A stretch of DNA of 64,000 nt, taken from a virus. Position 1 is the stretch's first letter. Each line of letters starts with the position of its first letter. The stretch lies in IMG/VR virus record IMGVR_UViG_3300044641_003548, positions 1 through 64,000 of that record. One strand, given 5' to 3'. The position numbers and the translations under genes were made by a program. Below the pieces are notes generated by a model. That model saw only the letters and a program-made list of their open reading frames with translations. It searched no databases and was not told the origin of the DNA. Positions 25,456-33,624 of the stretch are shown piece after piece.

Positions 25456-25677
25456 TTACTGTCTAGATTCTATTGTAACAGAAACACCATTTATTGTCAA
25501 ATTTTGGTCAAGTTTAAAGTCCTCAAAATCTATCTCATTTTCCACATCGGAGATGACATTGCTAAGATTGATGGACATGTCAAAAGCCTCGTCTGCATCA
25601 CCAAATATTTCCTCAATGAGGTCCTGAGCCTCGTTGAGCAAAGACAACAATTCTTGGAGGTTTTCAAATTTAGTCAT
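25456..25677 (-). CDS. Acidic small protein (73 aa)
   Basis: A very acidic helical protein ('LLNEAQDLIEEIFGDADEAF') with many Leu/Glu/Asp residues; it could be a DNA mimic or an antitoxin-like partner, but that is speculation. Its 3' end contains the promoter of the next gene. Confidence 0.6.
   Translation of the reverse strand: MTKFENLQELLSLLNEAQDLIEEIFGDADEAFDMSINLSNVISDVENEIDFEDFKLDQNLTINGVSVTIESRQ
25472..25500 (-). promoter_or_regulatory. Repeated sigma-70 promoter cassette, variant -10
   Basis: TTGACA, 17 bases, TACAAT on the minus strand. It lies inside the 3' end of the 73-aa acidic gene and drives the 90-aa gene. Confidence 0.75.
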
Positions 25678-25690
25678 TTAGTATTACCTT

Positions 25691-25912
25691 TTAGATATAG
25701 AATTCAGTATCAAAATTCAAAGCGGTATAGACACATTCACGGACTTCGGTATCCATTGCTTCACCGAACAATTCATAGTCACTATCAGCCACATCACGCA
25801 AATTTTGCAATACTACGGGCCAAGTGCTTTTACGATTTTTGTGGAATTCAATGATATCGGCAATTTGTTTGTTGCCTTCTTCGCTAAACATTCCGTATGA
25901 TACTGTAGTCAT
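25691..25912 (-). CDS. Unknown small protein (73 aa)
   Basis: An acidic 73-residue protein ('MTTVSYGMFSEEGNKQIADI') with no recognised domain. AAGGAC precedes the ATG. It is driven by the promoter at 25945-25973 and followed by the 73-aa acidic gene 13 bases later. Confidence 0.6.
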   Translation of the reverse strand: MTTVSYGMFSEEGNKQIADIIEFHKNRKSTWPVVLQNLRDVADSDYELFGEAMDTEVRECVYTALNFDTEFYI

Positions 25913-25944
25913 TTCGTGTCCTTTTCTTTACTGTCTAAGATTCT

Positions 25945-25973
25945 ATTATATACCCAAATCCATTTATTGTCAA
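25945..25973 (-). promoter_or_regulatory. Repeated sigma-70 promoter cassette
   Basis: TTGACA-N17-TATAAT on the minus strand, spacer identical to most other copies, followed by the shared leader with AAGGAC and the ATG at 25912. Confidence 0.85.
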
Positions 25974-25977
25974 ATTT

Positions 25978-26238
25978 TTACATTGACCAATAAGTCTCTG
26001 TTGCAGGATTACAACAGTGTGGGGTATCAGCATCAATTTCGATTTCCTTACCGGACATCAGATTTTTGACCTTTTTCTTAGGGAACTGAAAAGTCGGATT
26101 AAGAACCTTGAATGCTTCTAGTGTTTTCATGGGCTGTGCTAATGGATTCTGTGCAATAAATTGCAATGTTTCCATCACGCCCATACCCAAAAATTGTGAT
26201 TCTTTTTGGATAACTTTAAGTGCTGTTTCTACTTTCAT
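25978..26238 (-). CDS. Unknown small protein (86 aa)
   Basis: The frame stays open to 26313, but a consensus promoter (26267-26295) lies inside that extension. The ATG at 26238 follows AAAGGGAT at normal distance, so I set the start there. The product begins 'MKVETALKVIQKESQFLGMG' and ends with a Cys-Cys pair. No family recognised. Confidence 0.65.
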   Translation of the reverse strand: MKVETALKVIQKESQFLGMGVMETLQFIAQNPLAQPMKTLEAFKVLNPTFQFPKKKVKNLMSGKEIEIDADTPHCCNPATETYWSM

Positions 26239-26266
26239 ACAATCCCTTTCAACTGAATAAGACTCT

Positions 26267-26295
26267 ATTATATACCCAAATCCATTTATTGTCAA
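26267..26295 (-). promoter_or_regulatory. Repeated sigma-70 promoter cassette
   Basis: TTGACA-N17-TATAAT on the minus strand. Its position decides the start of the downstream gene (26238 rather than 26313). Confidence 0.85.
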
Positions 26296-26579
26296 CCGCG
26301 GGCTGTGTCGCAATATTCAAACAAAATCCACTTAGCACGATTCAGACATTGACGGGCGTCCTCGGCTCGCATAAAATCAATCTCACCATATTCGGTGTTG
26401 ATCATTTCTTGGGCGTCAGACATAAGACTAGCGGCCATCATTGCAGGACCTGAAAAACGAAAAGTAATACTTTGTTCTACAGCCTCACGCATTTGGGCTT
26501 CTGTGCAACCATACATGCGGATTTCACGTTTTTGTTGCATATCACGCTCAACACCACGAACAATAGATTCTTGAAACAT
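26292..26579 (-). CDS. Unknown small protein (95 aa)
   Basis: A 95-residue mixed-charge protein ('MRMYGCTEAQMREAVEQSIT'-like segment after a basic start) without recognised domain. An AGGAG ribosome site precedes the ATG. It is first in a run of small genes each behind the same promoter type. Confidence 0.6.
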   Translation of the reverse strand: MFQESIVRGVERDMQQKREIRMYGCTEAQMREAVEQSITFRFSGPAMMAASLMSDAQEMINTEYGEIDFMRAEDARQCLNRAKWILFEYCDTARG

Positions 26580-26609
26580 TACTAGCTCCTTTAGTTAATC
26601 AATACATGT

Positions 26610-26638
26610 ATTGTAAACCCAAATCCATTTATTGTCAA
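26610..26638 (-). promoter_or_regulatory. Repeated sigma-70 promoter cassette, variant -10
   Basis: TTGACA, 17 bases, TACAAT on the minus strand; drives the 95-aa gene. Confidence 0.75.
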
Positions 26639-26653
26639 ATTTTGGATAGTCAT

Positions 26654-26680
26654 AAAAAAGCCCCGTTTCCGGGGCAAAAA
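26654..26680 (-). terminator. Intrinsic terminator after clpP
   Basis: On the minus strand GCCCCG-GAAA-CGGGGC followed by six T. It lies directly after the clpP stop and before the next promoter, so it isolates clpP from the small-gene array. Confidence 0.9.
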
Positions 26681-26690
26681 GTAATACTTT

Positions 26691-27278
26691 TTATTCTCGT
26701 TTTTCAACAATTTTGTCAATCAAACCATATGCCAATGCTTCTTCCGCACTCATAAATTTGTCACGATCCATATCACGTTCAAAATCTTGATATGTTTTGC
26801 CGGCTGAATTATGCTTAACATAGATTTCTGTAAGACGTTTTTTCAAATAAGTGATTTCTTTGTAACTAATTTCAATGTCACTTTGCATACCACGTGCGCC
26901 ACCACTTGGTTGATGAATCATGTGTCGTGCGTTTGGCAACATAAATCGTTTACCTGCACTGCCTGCTTGTGCAAGTAATGAACCCATTGAACATGCTTGA
27001 CCCATTACAATAGTTTGTACATCGGGTTTGATGAATTGCATTGCATCATAGATTGCCATACCAGCAGTAACACTACCACCTGGACTATTAATGTACATTG
27101 AAATATCTTTATCGCTTTCACTTTCTAAGTAAAGCAATTGGGCAACGATAAGATTTGCCATTTGGTCATGTACTTCACCTTCAAGCAAAATAACACGGTC
27201 ACGTAGTAAGCGGCTATAGATATCATAGCTACGCTCACCTTTTGCTGTTTGTTCGAGGACCATTGGGACTAGACTCAT
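26691..27278 (-). CDS. clpP: ATP-dependent Clp protease proteolytic subunit ClpP
   Basis: A 195-residue serine peptidase matching bacterial ClpP over its whole length. The nucleophile Ser97 is in '[15 protein letters not shown]', His122 in '[11 protein letters not shown]', and Asp173 in '[12 protein letters not shown]'. The N-terminal loop '[11 protein letters not shown]' and the '[16 protein letters not shown]' helix are typical. It forms the tetradecameric chamber served by ClpX or ClpA. This phage also has ClpX (31424-32620) and ClpS. A promoter lies upstream and a strong terminator downstream, so it is monocistronic. Confidence 0.97.
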   Translation of the reverse strand: MSLVPMVLEQTAKGERSYDIYSRLLRDRVILLEGEVHDQMANLIVAQLLYLESESDKDISMYINSPGGSVTAGMAIYDAMQFIKPDVQTIVMGQACSMGSLLAQAGSAGKRFMLPNARHMIHQPSGGARGMQSDIEISYKEITYLKKRLTEIYVKHNSAGKTYQDFERDMDRDKFMSAEEALAYGLIDKIVEKRE

Positions 27279-27301
27279 AAATTCTCCTTAAATTATATTG
27301 T

Positions 27302-27330
27302 ATTATATAATAAAAAGAATATATTTGCAA
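27302..27330 (-). promoter_or_regulatory. Sigma-70 promoter of clpP
   Basis: TATAAT (27307 to 27302) with TTGCAA (27330 to 27325) at 17-base spacing on the minus strand. An AAGGAG ribosome site and the clpP ATG follow. Confidence 0.65.
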
Positions 27331-27341
27331 GTAGAAAAGGA

Positions 27342-28691
27342 TCAAACAAACCCGAATGCGAATTTGCCGCCAATGCGTGAACTATAATAGTTTTTACTTC
27401 CATCTAATACAACACGGCCTTGGAAGTTTGGTGGATAAACGGCGTCCCAACCTGTAACACGGGCATCATTTCCACTCTTACCCATCTTACAATATAATTG
27501 AACAATACTTGATTGGTTTAAGAATGTTATTGCACCTTCACTAAAGGTTGGATTTTCATTCACAATACTTGACATTTTTTTAGCTAGCAATGCTAACAAG
27601 GCATATCCTGTGTTGAAACCGGGAACATCTTGCCTAGGAGTACCATAATCAAAAAGTTCTTTTGCATCTTTGCTTAGTCCATTGTAATCAGTTTTTCCTG
27701 ACTTAATATAACTTAGTATTTCTCTTTCAAGATTTGCAGGTAACATTTGTAGTAATTCTGCTAATCTAAAAGGTGCATCTAATGCCGTACTATTTTGAAC
27801 TATGTTTAATATTTCAACAGTAAAGGGATATTCAGCCTTTAGTTCATCTGGTGCTTTGTTAATAGCGTCTGCAATGTTCTTTGCGCTTGCTCTAGCACCC
27901 TTACCACCTTTGCTACTAATACCTATTTCTTGGCCTTTTGGTCCTATGAATACACTGTCAACAAGGTTTGTGTTCATGGCCTGTGGCCAAAATACTTGAC
28001 ATGAAGCCCAACCTGAACCTTCTAATAATTGTTTGTTAGCATCTTCTGCTTGACCACCAATCATTCCTGACATTAGGGCGCACGGGCCCATGATCTCACC
28101 GAAGTAATCTCTAAGTGCTGGTAAATTTTTTATTTGATTGACGAATACAGGATTTTGTCTTGCTTTGATTTGTTTTAATCCATTTACTAATGAATCATGT
28201 AACGGATTGCCTTGACTGTTTTTATCTACTGTTCTAATAACTTGTTCTACTGTTTTAAATTTTCCATCAGTTGCAATAAGATGCTGTGGATCAATAGCTA
28301 TATCTAATTTTAAAGATCCTGATTTCTGTAGCTTCCATCCTGCGGGAACTTCACTATTTTTCCAAGCACCCATCATATCTACCATTTTTTGTTTAAAGTA
28401 TCTACCCCAGTATACTGGAGCATCATTGTTTAGTGGGTCAGTGAGGGTTGCTATACCAAATGCTAATGATCCTTTATTGGGACTATTAGACCATTGTATT
28501 TTAGTCTTTAACTTTTTTTCTATAGATGCAATTACGGCGTCACGCTCTTCCGGTGTTTCATACTGTATAGTTTCTTCTGGAAATACTGTAACATTTTGAA
28601 ATTCTAAAATATTATCCCCATTGGTGAATTTGTCTCCGGGAATACGGCCCATGATACCTTTAGACTCTGATAAAAATTCTTTTGCTCTCAT
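27342..28691 (-). CDS. Large unknown protein with capsid-targeting-like leader (449 aa)
   Basis: It begins 'MRAKEFLSESKG', the same leader type as proteins of the 54541-59098 operon, with an L-S-E site. The remaining 440 residues are of mixed alpha/beta type without recognised family. A segment near residues 255-270 ('GQEIGISSKGGKGARASAKN') resembles the 'SxK...GG' region seen in some restriction-type nucleases, but this is weak. A late-type ATAAATA element (28710-28716) precedes it. I infer a head-packaged, injected protein. Confidence 0.6.
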   Translation of the reverse strand: MRAKEFLSESKGIMGRIPGDKFTNGDNILEFQNVTVFPEETIQYETPEERDAVIASIEKKLKTKIQWSNSPNKGSLAFGIATLTDPLNNDAPVYWGRYFKQKMVDMMGAWKNSEVPAGWKLQKSGSLKLDIAIDPQHLIATDGKFKTVEQVIRTVDKNSQGNPLHDSLVNGLKQIKARQNPVFVNQIKNLPALRDYFGEIMGPCALMSGMIGGQAEDANKQLLEGSGWASCQVFWPQAMNTNLVDSVFIGPKGQEIGISSKGGKGARASAKNIADAINKAPDELKAEYPFTVEILNIVQNSTALDAPFRLAELLQMLPANLEREILSYIKSGKTDYNGLSKDAKELFDYGTPRQDVPGFNTGYALLALLAKKMSSIVNENPTFSEGAITFLNQSSIVQLYCKMGKSGNDARVTGWDAVYPPNFQGRVVLDGSKNYYSSRIGGKFAFGFV

Positions 28692-28709
28692 AATAATATA
28701 CCTATAGAG

Positions 28710-28716
28710 TATTTAT
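28710..28716 (-). promoter_or_regulatory. T4-like late promoter element
   Basis: ATAAATA on the minus strand, 18 bases before the ATG of the 449-aa leader-bearing gene, with a short TAGGT ribosome site between. Confidence 0.5.
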
Positions 28717-28721
28717 CACGG

Positions 28722-29216
28722 TTAGCATTTAAAGAAGTTTTGATGTTTGAACCAGCGTTTGCGTCCGTGTGCGCTTTTTAATGAAATTCCATGCTTTTTA
28801 AGTTTATCTCTGAATACAAAGAAGCTAGGACCATGACTCATAATAGGGTCTTTCCCCATTTTCCTACGCTCAATACCCTGCACATCCCATTGATATTGAT
28901 GGCACATTTCGTGTGCTAGTGTAGTAATTAGCCACTGACGGCAGTACCATTTATCCATCAATCTAATCTTGCAGGAACTACGATTTTTAGTTGGTTCATC
29001 GTATGACCCATAGCACATTCCCCAATATTTTCTACAACGGGCCATGACTTCAATTTCTGGCATCTTTAATTTGTTGTTGAATATTGTCTTATTAATTAGA
29101 CGATATAGTGCTATAACTTCGTCACGGTCGGTCCTGTAACAAAGACGTTTTTGGTATGCTATGGGAGGCAACTCCTCACGCATAAGTTCGGCGAGATTGG
29201 CTTTTCTGAACATCAT
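28722..29216 (-). CDS. SprT-like zinc metalloprotease (164 aa)
   Basis: The active-site helix reads 'WLITTLAHEMCHQYQWDVQG' (about residues 94-113), giving the HExxH zinc motif. Upstream 'KTIFNNKLKMPEIEV' matches the SprT-like N-terminal strand, and a further His lies in 'IMSHGPSFF' (third ligand position). SprT/Spartan-type enzymes act on protein-DNA crosslinks in eukaryotes; the phage role is unknown. A second ATG at 29213 is an alternative start. Divergent from the + strand gene at 29313. Confidence 0.8.
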   Translation of the reverse strand: MMFRKANLAELMREELPPIAYQKRLCYRTDRDEVIALYRLINKTIFNNKLKMPEIEVMARCRKYWGMCYGSYDEPTKNRSSCKIRLMDKWYCRQWLITTLAHEMCHQYQWDVQGIERRKMGKDPIMSHGPSFFVFRDKLKKHGISLKSAHGRKRWFKHQNFFKC

Positions 29217-29312
29217 GTATTTATGATACTGTTTTATTTTGGAAACTTCATATACTTAAGGAAAAAAACTTTATGGTTTAAACCCGAGTAAATATATGTT
29301 TAGGAGATAGAA

Positions 29313-29594
29313 ATGATAGACTTTATCAAGCGTTTATTTGGCTTTTCAGCTAAACCAGTAGAGGCAGCACCTGCTAACCCATCTGCCCCGTACAAAGTAC
29401 CGGAACCAGCCGCAACTACACCGATTCCATTGGTTGTAGAAGCATCTGCTCCTGTTGCTGAAAAGGCACCTGTAAAAGCTAAAGCCCCAGCTAAAGCACC
29501 TGCTAAGCCAAAGGCCCCAGCAAAAGCTAAAGCACCTGCTAAGGCAAAGCCTGCGGCTCGTACAGCAAAGCCAAAAATTAGCGTTGCAAAATAA
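29313..29594 (+). CDS. Lys/Ala/Pro-rich low-complexity protein (93 aa)
   Basis: A short amphipathic start ('MIDFIKRLFGFS') is followed by repeated 'APAKAKAPAKAP'-type units to the end. The tail resembles histone H1 or the Ala/Lys-rich tails of bacterial nucleoid proteins and may bind nucleic acid or act as a flexible linker. AGGAGA lies 7 bases before the ATG. It is followed at once by the degenerate phosphoesterase gene. Confidence 0.7.
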   Translation: MIDFIKRLFGFSAKPVEAAPANPSAPYKVPEPAATTPIPLVVEASAPVAEKAPVKAKAPAKAPAKPKAPAKAKAPAKAKPAARTAKPKISVAK

Positions 29595-29597
29595 TTG

Positions 29598-30299
29598 ATG
29601 ACAACAATAGGGTTTGACATAATCAGTGACTTAAATTTGTCACCTGAAAGTAGTTTTAATTGGGAAGGCAAAGCAACTAGTTTATACCTCATAATTGCAG
29701 GTAATATTAGTAGTGATTTACGCACGATTAGACAAACCCTATTGCATCTCTCTAGATTTTATCAAGGTATATTCTATACCTTAGGTTCGACGGAATATAA
29801 CTATACCGGCGACATAGACGCACGAACTAACGAAATTCACAAAATCTGTCAAACAGTAAAAAATATTGCTGTTATGCACCATCATGTTGTAATTGTTGAT
29901 GGTATAGCAATTGCAGGTGCAAATGGATGGTATGGTAATACAATACCATCAGATCCAGTCACAGAAGCACTTGTAGAACAACATAGAAATGAAGATATAC
30001 TATATCTTAAAAATACACTTGAACGCCTACAAAAACATTTAGACGTTAAGAAAATTATATTGGTATCTAATTCAGTTCCTAGTGAAGAACTATATTTTAG
30101 AGAAGCACCAAAATCAATTCAAGATCAATTGAATCTAGGTATGATTCTATCTTTTGATACAGAAAGCAAAGTATCACATTGGATTTATGGAACATATGGA
30201 AAAGTAGTTGACACAACCATTCGTGGCATCAACTACATTAACAATTCATATTACAATCGTAACCCTTATTGGGCTAAACGAATTGAAGTAACTATTTAA
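29598..30299 (+). CDS. Degenerate calcineurin-like phosphoesterase (pseudoenzyme)
   Basis: A 233-residue protein whose motif order matches metallophosphoesterases but with metal ligands changed: 'IISDLNLSPES' for SDLHL, 'IAGNISSD' for GDI, 'LGSTEYN' for GNHE, 'VSNSVPSEE' for HHGP, and 'IYGTYGK' for GHTH. The fold is probably kept but catalysis is unlikely. ATG 29598 is preferred over TTG 29595. Its end overlaps the convergent clpS gene by 4 bases. Such proteins may bind nucleotides or a partner rather than cut. Confidence 0.65.
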   Translation: MTTIGFDIISDLNLSPESSFNWEGKATSLYLIIAGNISSDLRTIRQTLLHLSRFYQGIFYTLGSTEYNYTGDIDARTNEIHKICQTVKNIAVMHHHVVIVDGIAIAGANGWYGNTIPSDPVTEALVEQHRNEDILYLKNTLERLQKHLDVKKIILVSNSVPSEELYFREAPKSIQDQLNLGMILSFDTESKVSHWIYGTYGKVVDTTIRGINYINNSYYNRNPYWAKRIEVTI

Positions 30300-30601
30300 A
30301 CTTCAGCTTCAATCTTAACTTGAAGCGGGTATCCCTGACTTCTAGCTTCTAATGTAACTTCAATGCCTTTTTGTTCGGCAATTTCATAGGGCAATACAGC
30401 AACTACAGCACTACCTTGATCGTGAATGTTTTGTGTGATAGAGGTAGCAGTATCCTGATTATAGCTAAAATAATCAATCAAACTTCCTACAACAAATTCC
30501 ATGCTGGTAACCTCATCATTAAAATAAATGATTTTATACAATGGAGGCTCACGTAAAGCAAGATTAGGTTTAATTTTAATTTTAGTATCAGTTTTGGACA
30601 T
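30296..30601 (-). CDS. clpS: ClpS adaptor protein
   Basis: Start set at ATG 30601; the frame extends upstream without support. The 101-residue product has the ClpS core: 'LYKIIYFNDEVTSMEFVVGS', 'FSYNQDTATSITQNIHDQGS' and the terminal 'GYPLQVKIEAE'. In bacteria ClpS binds N-degron substrates and delivers them to ClpAP. No ClpA is seen here, so it would act on host ClpA or in a modified pairing. A late promoter and a GC-rich 7-bp hairpin lie upstream. Confidence 0.9.
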   Translation of the reverse strand: MSKTDTKIKIKPNLALREPPLYKIIYFNDEVTSMEFVVGSLIDYFSYNQDTATSITQNIHDQGSAVVAVLPYEIAEQKGIEVTLEARSQGYPLQVKIEAEV

Positions 30602-30618
30602 AATTTTCTTTTGGTTGC

Positions 30619-30640
30619 GTGTGCGAGTTGCCCCGCACAC
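30619..30640 (-). promoter_or_regulatory. GC-rich hairpin in the clpS leader
   Basis: GTGTGCG and CGCACAC form a perfect 7-bp stem with an 8-nt loop. The predicted late start site (about 30635) falls within the 5' arm, so only RNA coming from upstream would fold fully. No U-tract follows. Confidence 0.45.
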
Positions 30641-30641
30641 T

Positions 30642-30649
30642 TATTTATA
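30642..30649 (-). promoter_or_regulatory. T4-like late promoter TATAAATA
   Basis: Exact TATAAATA on the minus strand upstream of clpS. Confidence 0.6.
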
Positions 30650-30663
30650 GAACTTCTATTATA

Positions 30664-31101
30664 TTACTTAGTGTAAGTAATTACAATAGCTTTTGGCTTC
30701 TTATCTTCCGGAACAATACGTTCTAGATTGATAGTTAAGATACCATCTTTTTGTGAAGCATGGATAACCTCAACGTGTTCAGCTAGAGTAAACTCACGCA
30801 CGAAATCACGTGTACTGATACCCTTATGTAAGTATTCAGCAACAAGGTCCTCATTCTTCTGTCCCTTAATAGTCAACACCCGATTATCAAGATTGACTTC
30901 GATTTCACCTTCACTAAAGCCGGATACAGCAACTTCAATATCGAATGAATCTTCGGTATTTTTGACGATGTTGTATGGGGGATAGTTAAGTGATTGTTGA
31001 GAGTTCATTCGCATTAGTTCATCAAACATGTTATCGAAACCGATACCAAATTTGTGAATTGACGGAATGTCAAGGGAACGAAGGGTTAAAGTTTTTGTCA
31101 T
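30664..31101 (-). CDS. Small heat shock protein (Hsp20 family)
   Basis: A 145-residue alpha-crystallin-type chaperone. 'YPPYNIVKNTEDSFDIEVAV' begins the domain; 'VNLDNRVLTIKGQK', 'FVREFTLAEHVEV' and 'KDGILTINLERIVPEDKKP' follow, ending in an I-x-I-like 'AIVI'. It resembles IbpA/B. T4-like cyanophages carry similar genes. It should hold unfolded proteins during infection. A late element (31162-31168), a 5' leader hairpin and an AGGAG ribosome site precede it. Confidence 0.93.
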   Translation of the reverse strand: MTKTLTLRSLDIPSIHKFGIGFDNMFDELMRMNSQQSLNYPPYNIVKNTEDSFDIEVAVSGFSEGEIEVNLDNRVLTIKGQKNEDLVAEYLHKGISTRDFVREFTLAEHVEVIHASQKDGILTINLERIVPEDKKPKAIVITYTK

Positions 31102-31131
31102 ATTTTTCTCCTATTAAGCAAGATGACTTAT

Positions 31132-31155
31132 TTCAGACCCGACCATCGGCATCTG
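31132..31155 (-). promoter_or_regulatory. Hairpin at the 5' end of the hsp20 leader
   Basis: On the minus strand TCAGA..CCGA-TGG-TCGG.TCTGA forms an interrupted stem starting at the predicted late start site. It does not cover the ribosome site, so it is more likely a 5' stabiliser than a thermosensor. Confidence 0.4.
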
Positions 31156-31161
31156 AATACG

Positions 31162-31168
31162 TATTTAT
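31162..31168 (-). promoter_or_regulatory. T4-like late promoter element
   Basis: ATAAATA on the minus strand upstream of hsp20, with an AT-rich upstream flank; predicted start near 31155. Confidence 0.5.
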
Positions 31169-31205
31169 TATACTAAAAACACGCAAAAAATTCTATTATT
31201 TAGGG

Positions 31206-31427
31206 TCAGAATAGTTTCTTAGGAAGACTCTGGTCACGCAAATACTTTTGCCATCTACGTTGAGCTTGTCCTTTTGCTAATTTACGTTTCACAGTTGGCT
31301 TGACGAATTCTTGACGGTCACGGACTTCTTGTAGAACATCCATGTCGGAAATCTTCTTTTTGAATTTGCGTAATGCTTTTTCAAAATTTCCATCTTGTAC
31401 TAGTACTCGTCTTCCTTTTATACTCAT
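31206..31427 (-). CDS. rpsU: Ribosomal protein bS21
   Basis: A 73-residue, very basic protein matching bS21: '[20 protein letters not shown]', '[18 protein letters not shown]', 'RRWQKYLR'. bS21 sits near the 3' end of 16S rRNA and affects Shine-Dalgarno pairing. Phage-coded bS21 is known in large freshwater phages and is thought to favour viral mRNA. It overlaps the clpX 3' end by 4 bases, so both are probably cotranscribed. Confidence 0.95.
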   Translation of the reverse strand: MSIKGRRVLVQDGNFEKALRKFKKKISDMDVLQEVRDRQEFVKPTVKRKLAKGQAQRRWQKYLRDQSLPKKLF

Positions 31428-32620
31428 AAATTAATTTTTGGTTCTAAAACTCTGTCCTGATTAATATTTATCACTTTTACGTTATTTTCTTTGTATTTGT
31501 TAATGTTAAACATATGTGGCATTAATACACGTTCGATTTCAGTATGCAACCCTCGTGCCCCAGTCTTTAGTTTTAAACAGTTATCTACAATCTGATCCAA
31601 AGCACTATCATCAAAGTTTAACTCAATACCATCGATACTGAACAAATATTGGTACTGTTTTATATAGTTGTTTTTGACAGATGTTAATACTAGTTTTAGT
31701 TCATCTTTACCCAACTCCCCAATACTTACTGTCGTAGTAAAGCGTCCAATAAACTCAGGAATCATACCAAACTTAGTTAAATCATCTGGTGTTACACTAC
31801 TCAAATCACCCTCTTTTTTGTTCTCTTTAATGCTTGCGCCAAAGCCAATACTTGTGCCATTTTGACGATTAGAAATAATATCTTTTAATCCAACAAACGC
31901 ACCTCCTGCAATAAACAAGATATTCTTTGTGTTGACTTCCATCATTTCACCTCCGGGATGTTTACGTCCGCCGGCTGCTGGAATACGACACACAGTGCCC
32001 TCAACTAGTTTAAGTAATGCTTGTTGTACACCCTCACCTGATACATCACGTGTGATACTCGATGACTCACTCTTACGGGCGATTTTATCAATCTCATCAA
32101 CAAACACAATACCACGTTCTGCCAATTTAGGATCACCGCCTGCGGCATTGACCAACATGCTAATCATTGATTCAACATCATCCCCTACATAACCAGCTTC
32201 GGTTAAACTGGTAGCATCAGCAACAACAAATGGTACATTCAAATATTTGGCTACAGTTTTAGCTAATAGTGTTTTACCTGAACCAGTAGGTCCAATAATC
32301 AATACGTTACCCTTACTGATTTCTAAGTCTTTGGGTGGATGTGTAATGCGCTTATAATGATTAGCAATGGCCACACTTAATACTGTTTTAGCACTATCTT
32401 GTCCAATTACATGTTCATCTAAGTATTGTTTAATATCATGTGGATCGTTGGTTGTATTTTGGGTTGACTCAGTTGGGCCAATTTCATCAATAACCAATTG
32501 GTTACATAATTCAATACAGTCGCTACAGATAGCAACATCCTCGCTTACAATAAGTTTAGTAACTTTATCTTTGTGATTACCACAAAAGGAACAATGGTTT
32601 AGTTTAGATTCAGATGTCAT
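31424..32620 (-). CDS. clpX: Clp protease ATPase subunit ClpX
   Basis: A complete 398-residue ClpX. The zinc domain has Cys10, Cys13, Cys32 and Cys35. Walker A is GPTGSGKT (110-117), Walker B 'VFVDEID' (172-178), the pore-1 loop GYVG (143-146), the RKH loop (219-221), and the ClpP-docking IGF tripeptide (258-260). All elements needed to unfold substrates and feed ClpP are present, so it could partner the phage or the host ClpP. It heads a clpX-rpsU pair. ATAAATT lies just before the ATG, a possible weak late element. Confidence 0.97.
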   Translation of the reverse strand: MTSESKLNHCSFCGNHKDKVTKLIVSEDVAICSDCIELCNQLVIDEIGPTESTQNTTNDPHDIKQYLDEHVIGQDSAKTVLSVAIANHYKRITHPPKDLEISKGNVLIIGPTGSGKTLLAKTVAKYLNVPFVVADATSLTEAGYVGDDVESMISMLVNAAGGDPKLAERGIVFVDEIDKIARKSESSSITRDVSGEGVQQALLKLVEGTVCRIPAAGGRKHPGGEMMEVNTKNILFIAGGAFVGLKDIISNRQNGTSIGFGASIKENKKEGDLSSVTPDDLTKFGMIPEFIGRFTTTVSIGELGKDELKLVLTSVKNNYIKQYQYLFSIDGIELNFDDSALDQIVDNCLKLKTGARGLHTEIERVLMPHMFNINKYKENNVKVININQDRVLEPKINL

Positions 32621-32656
32621 ACTTTAATTTATCGTTTTTATTTTGCCTGATATTTT

Positions 32657-33622
32657 TTAGCATTGGTTGAAAGGGACAACCGATACTTGTATATTGCTTG
32701 CTCGTTGTAAGATACTATTATACTCTATAGGTATGCGTAATTGCAATACCCCTTCTTCTTTAGTGTTCCCGTATATTACAAGATTTCTAGGTTCACCTAC
32801 AGAAAAATAAGTGTTATTCATATTGAAACATTGTGACACTACGTTATTAAGACTGTTATCACTTATTGATAGTTTTAATTTTGCTTCACGACCATGTGTA
32901 ATTGAATTTTTTAAATTGTCTAATAATAGAACATCAGTAAATTTATAGTGTTTCTTTTCGCCTATTATAAAATCTTTAGGGTTCTTGCCCATAACAACGA
33001 CATTGCTAGGAGCACGTTCAAACATTCCATACTTGCCATCTTCAACCAATGACATTAATTCCTTGAAGGCAATAATATAATCATAATTCCACTTTAATTT
33101 ATAATGAACTGATAAAACAGCATTGCGAAACGAATCAACACCAATTTGATAAGGTGATTGTTCTACAACGTATGCACTACTGGGATAAGATGATAATACT
33201 GTTTTAATTAGTTTGTCAGCTTTGATCTTTTGGTCAATGAATGTTTTATAACTGACCGCGGCATTTTCTCCGTTAATCGTATTAGTTGTTTTACCTGAAT
33301 TCAATCGTTGATTAACAAGTTTACTATCGGCAACTAATACGTTGACAGTTACTTTAACAACAGAACCATTATTAACTACTGAAATGATTTTATAGTCATT
33401 AACATAACCGGCACTGTAAACACTAATGTCATCACGTTTAAGATCGGTTATAGTAGATTCACGTTCACTAACTACAACTGTACCAACACGGATCATTATT
33501 GCTTCACGAAATGCATTTTCTTTTGCAAGTTCTAATGTAGGACCTGTACCGACTACTCGTATGTAGTCATTCGCAAATGCATTCGTAATGAATAAACAAG
33601 CCGCTATTAATAGCAGTCTCAT
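32657..33622 (-). CDS. Secreted FlgT-like/LPP20-type protein (321 aa)
   Basis: A signal peptide (about residues 1-17, 'LIAACLFITNAFA') is followed by a domain 'IRVVGTGPTLELAKENAFRE', 'VVVSERESTI', 'VTVNVLVADSKL', which resembles the N-terminal domain of FlgT and LPP20-like periplasmic proteins. The rest is beta-rich with no enzyme motif. It should act in the periplasm. It is 2 bases downstream of the lipoprotein gene 33625-34257, so the two probably work together. Confidence 0.6.
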   Translation of the reverse strand: MRLLLIAACLFITNAFANDYIRVVGTGPTLELAKENAFREAIMIRVGTVVVSERESTITDLKRDDISVYSAGYVNDYKIISVVNNGSVVKVTVNVLVADSKLVNQRLNSGKTTNTINGENAAVSYKTFIDQKIKADKLIKTVLSSYPSSAYVVEQSPYQIGVDSFRNAVLSVHYKLKWNYDYIIAFKELMSLVEDGKYGMFERAPSNVVVMGKNPKDFIIGEKKHYKFTDVLLLDNLKNSITHGREAKLKLSISDNSLNNVVSQCFNMNNTYFSVGEPRNLVIYGNTKEEGVLQLRIPIEYNSILQRASNIQVSVVPFNQC

Positions 33623-33624
33623 TT

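Noticed and set aside
29218-29224. ATAAATA one base before the SprT-like ATG
   Set aside because: Spacing would put the start inside the second codon, so a functional late promoter is doubtful.
29300-29725. Minus-strand Ala/Gly/Phe-rich open frame
   Set aside because: Antisense of the Lys/Ala/Pro-rich + gene and the start of the degenerate phosphoesterase gene.
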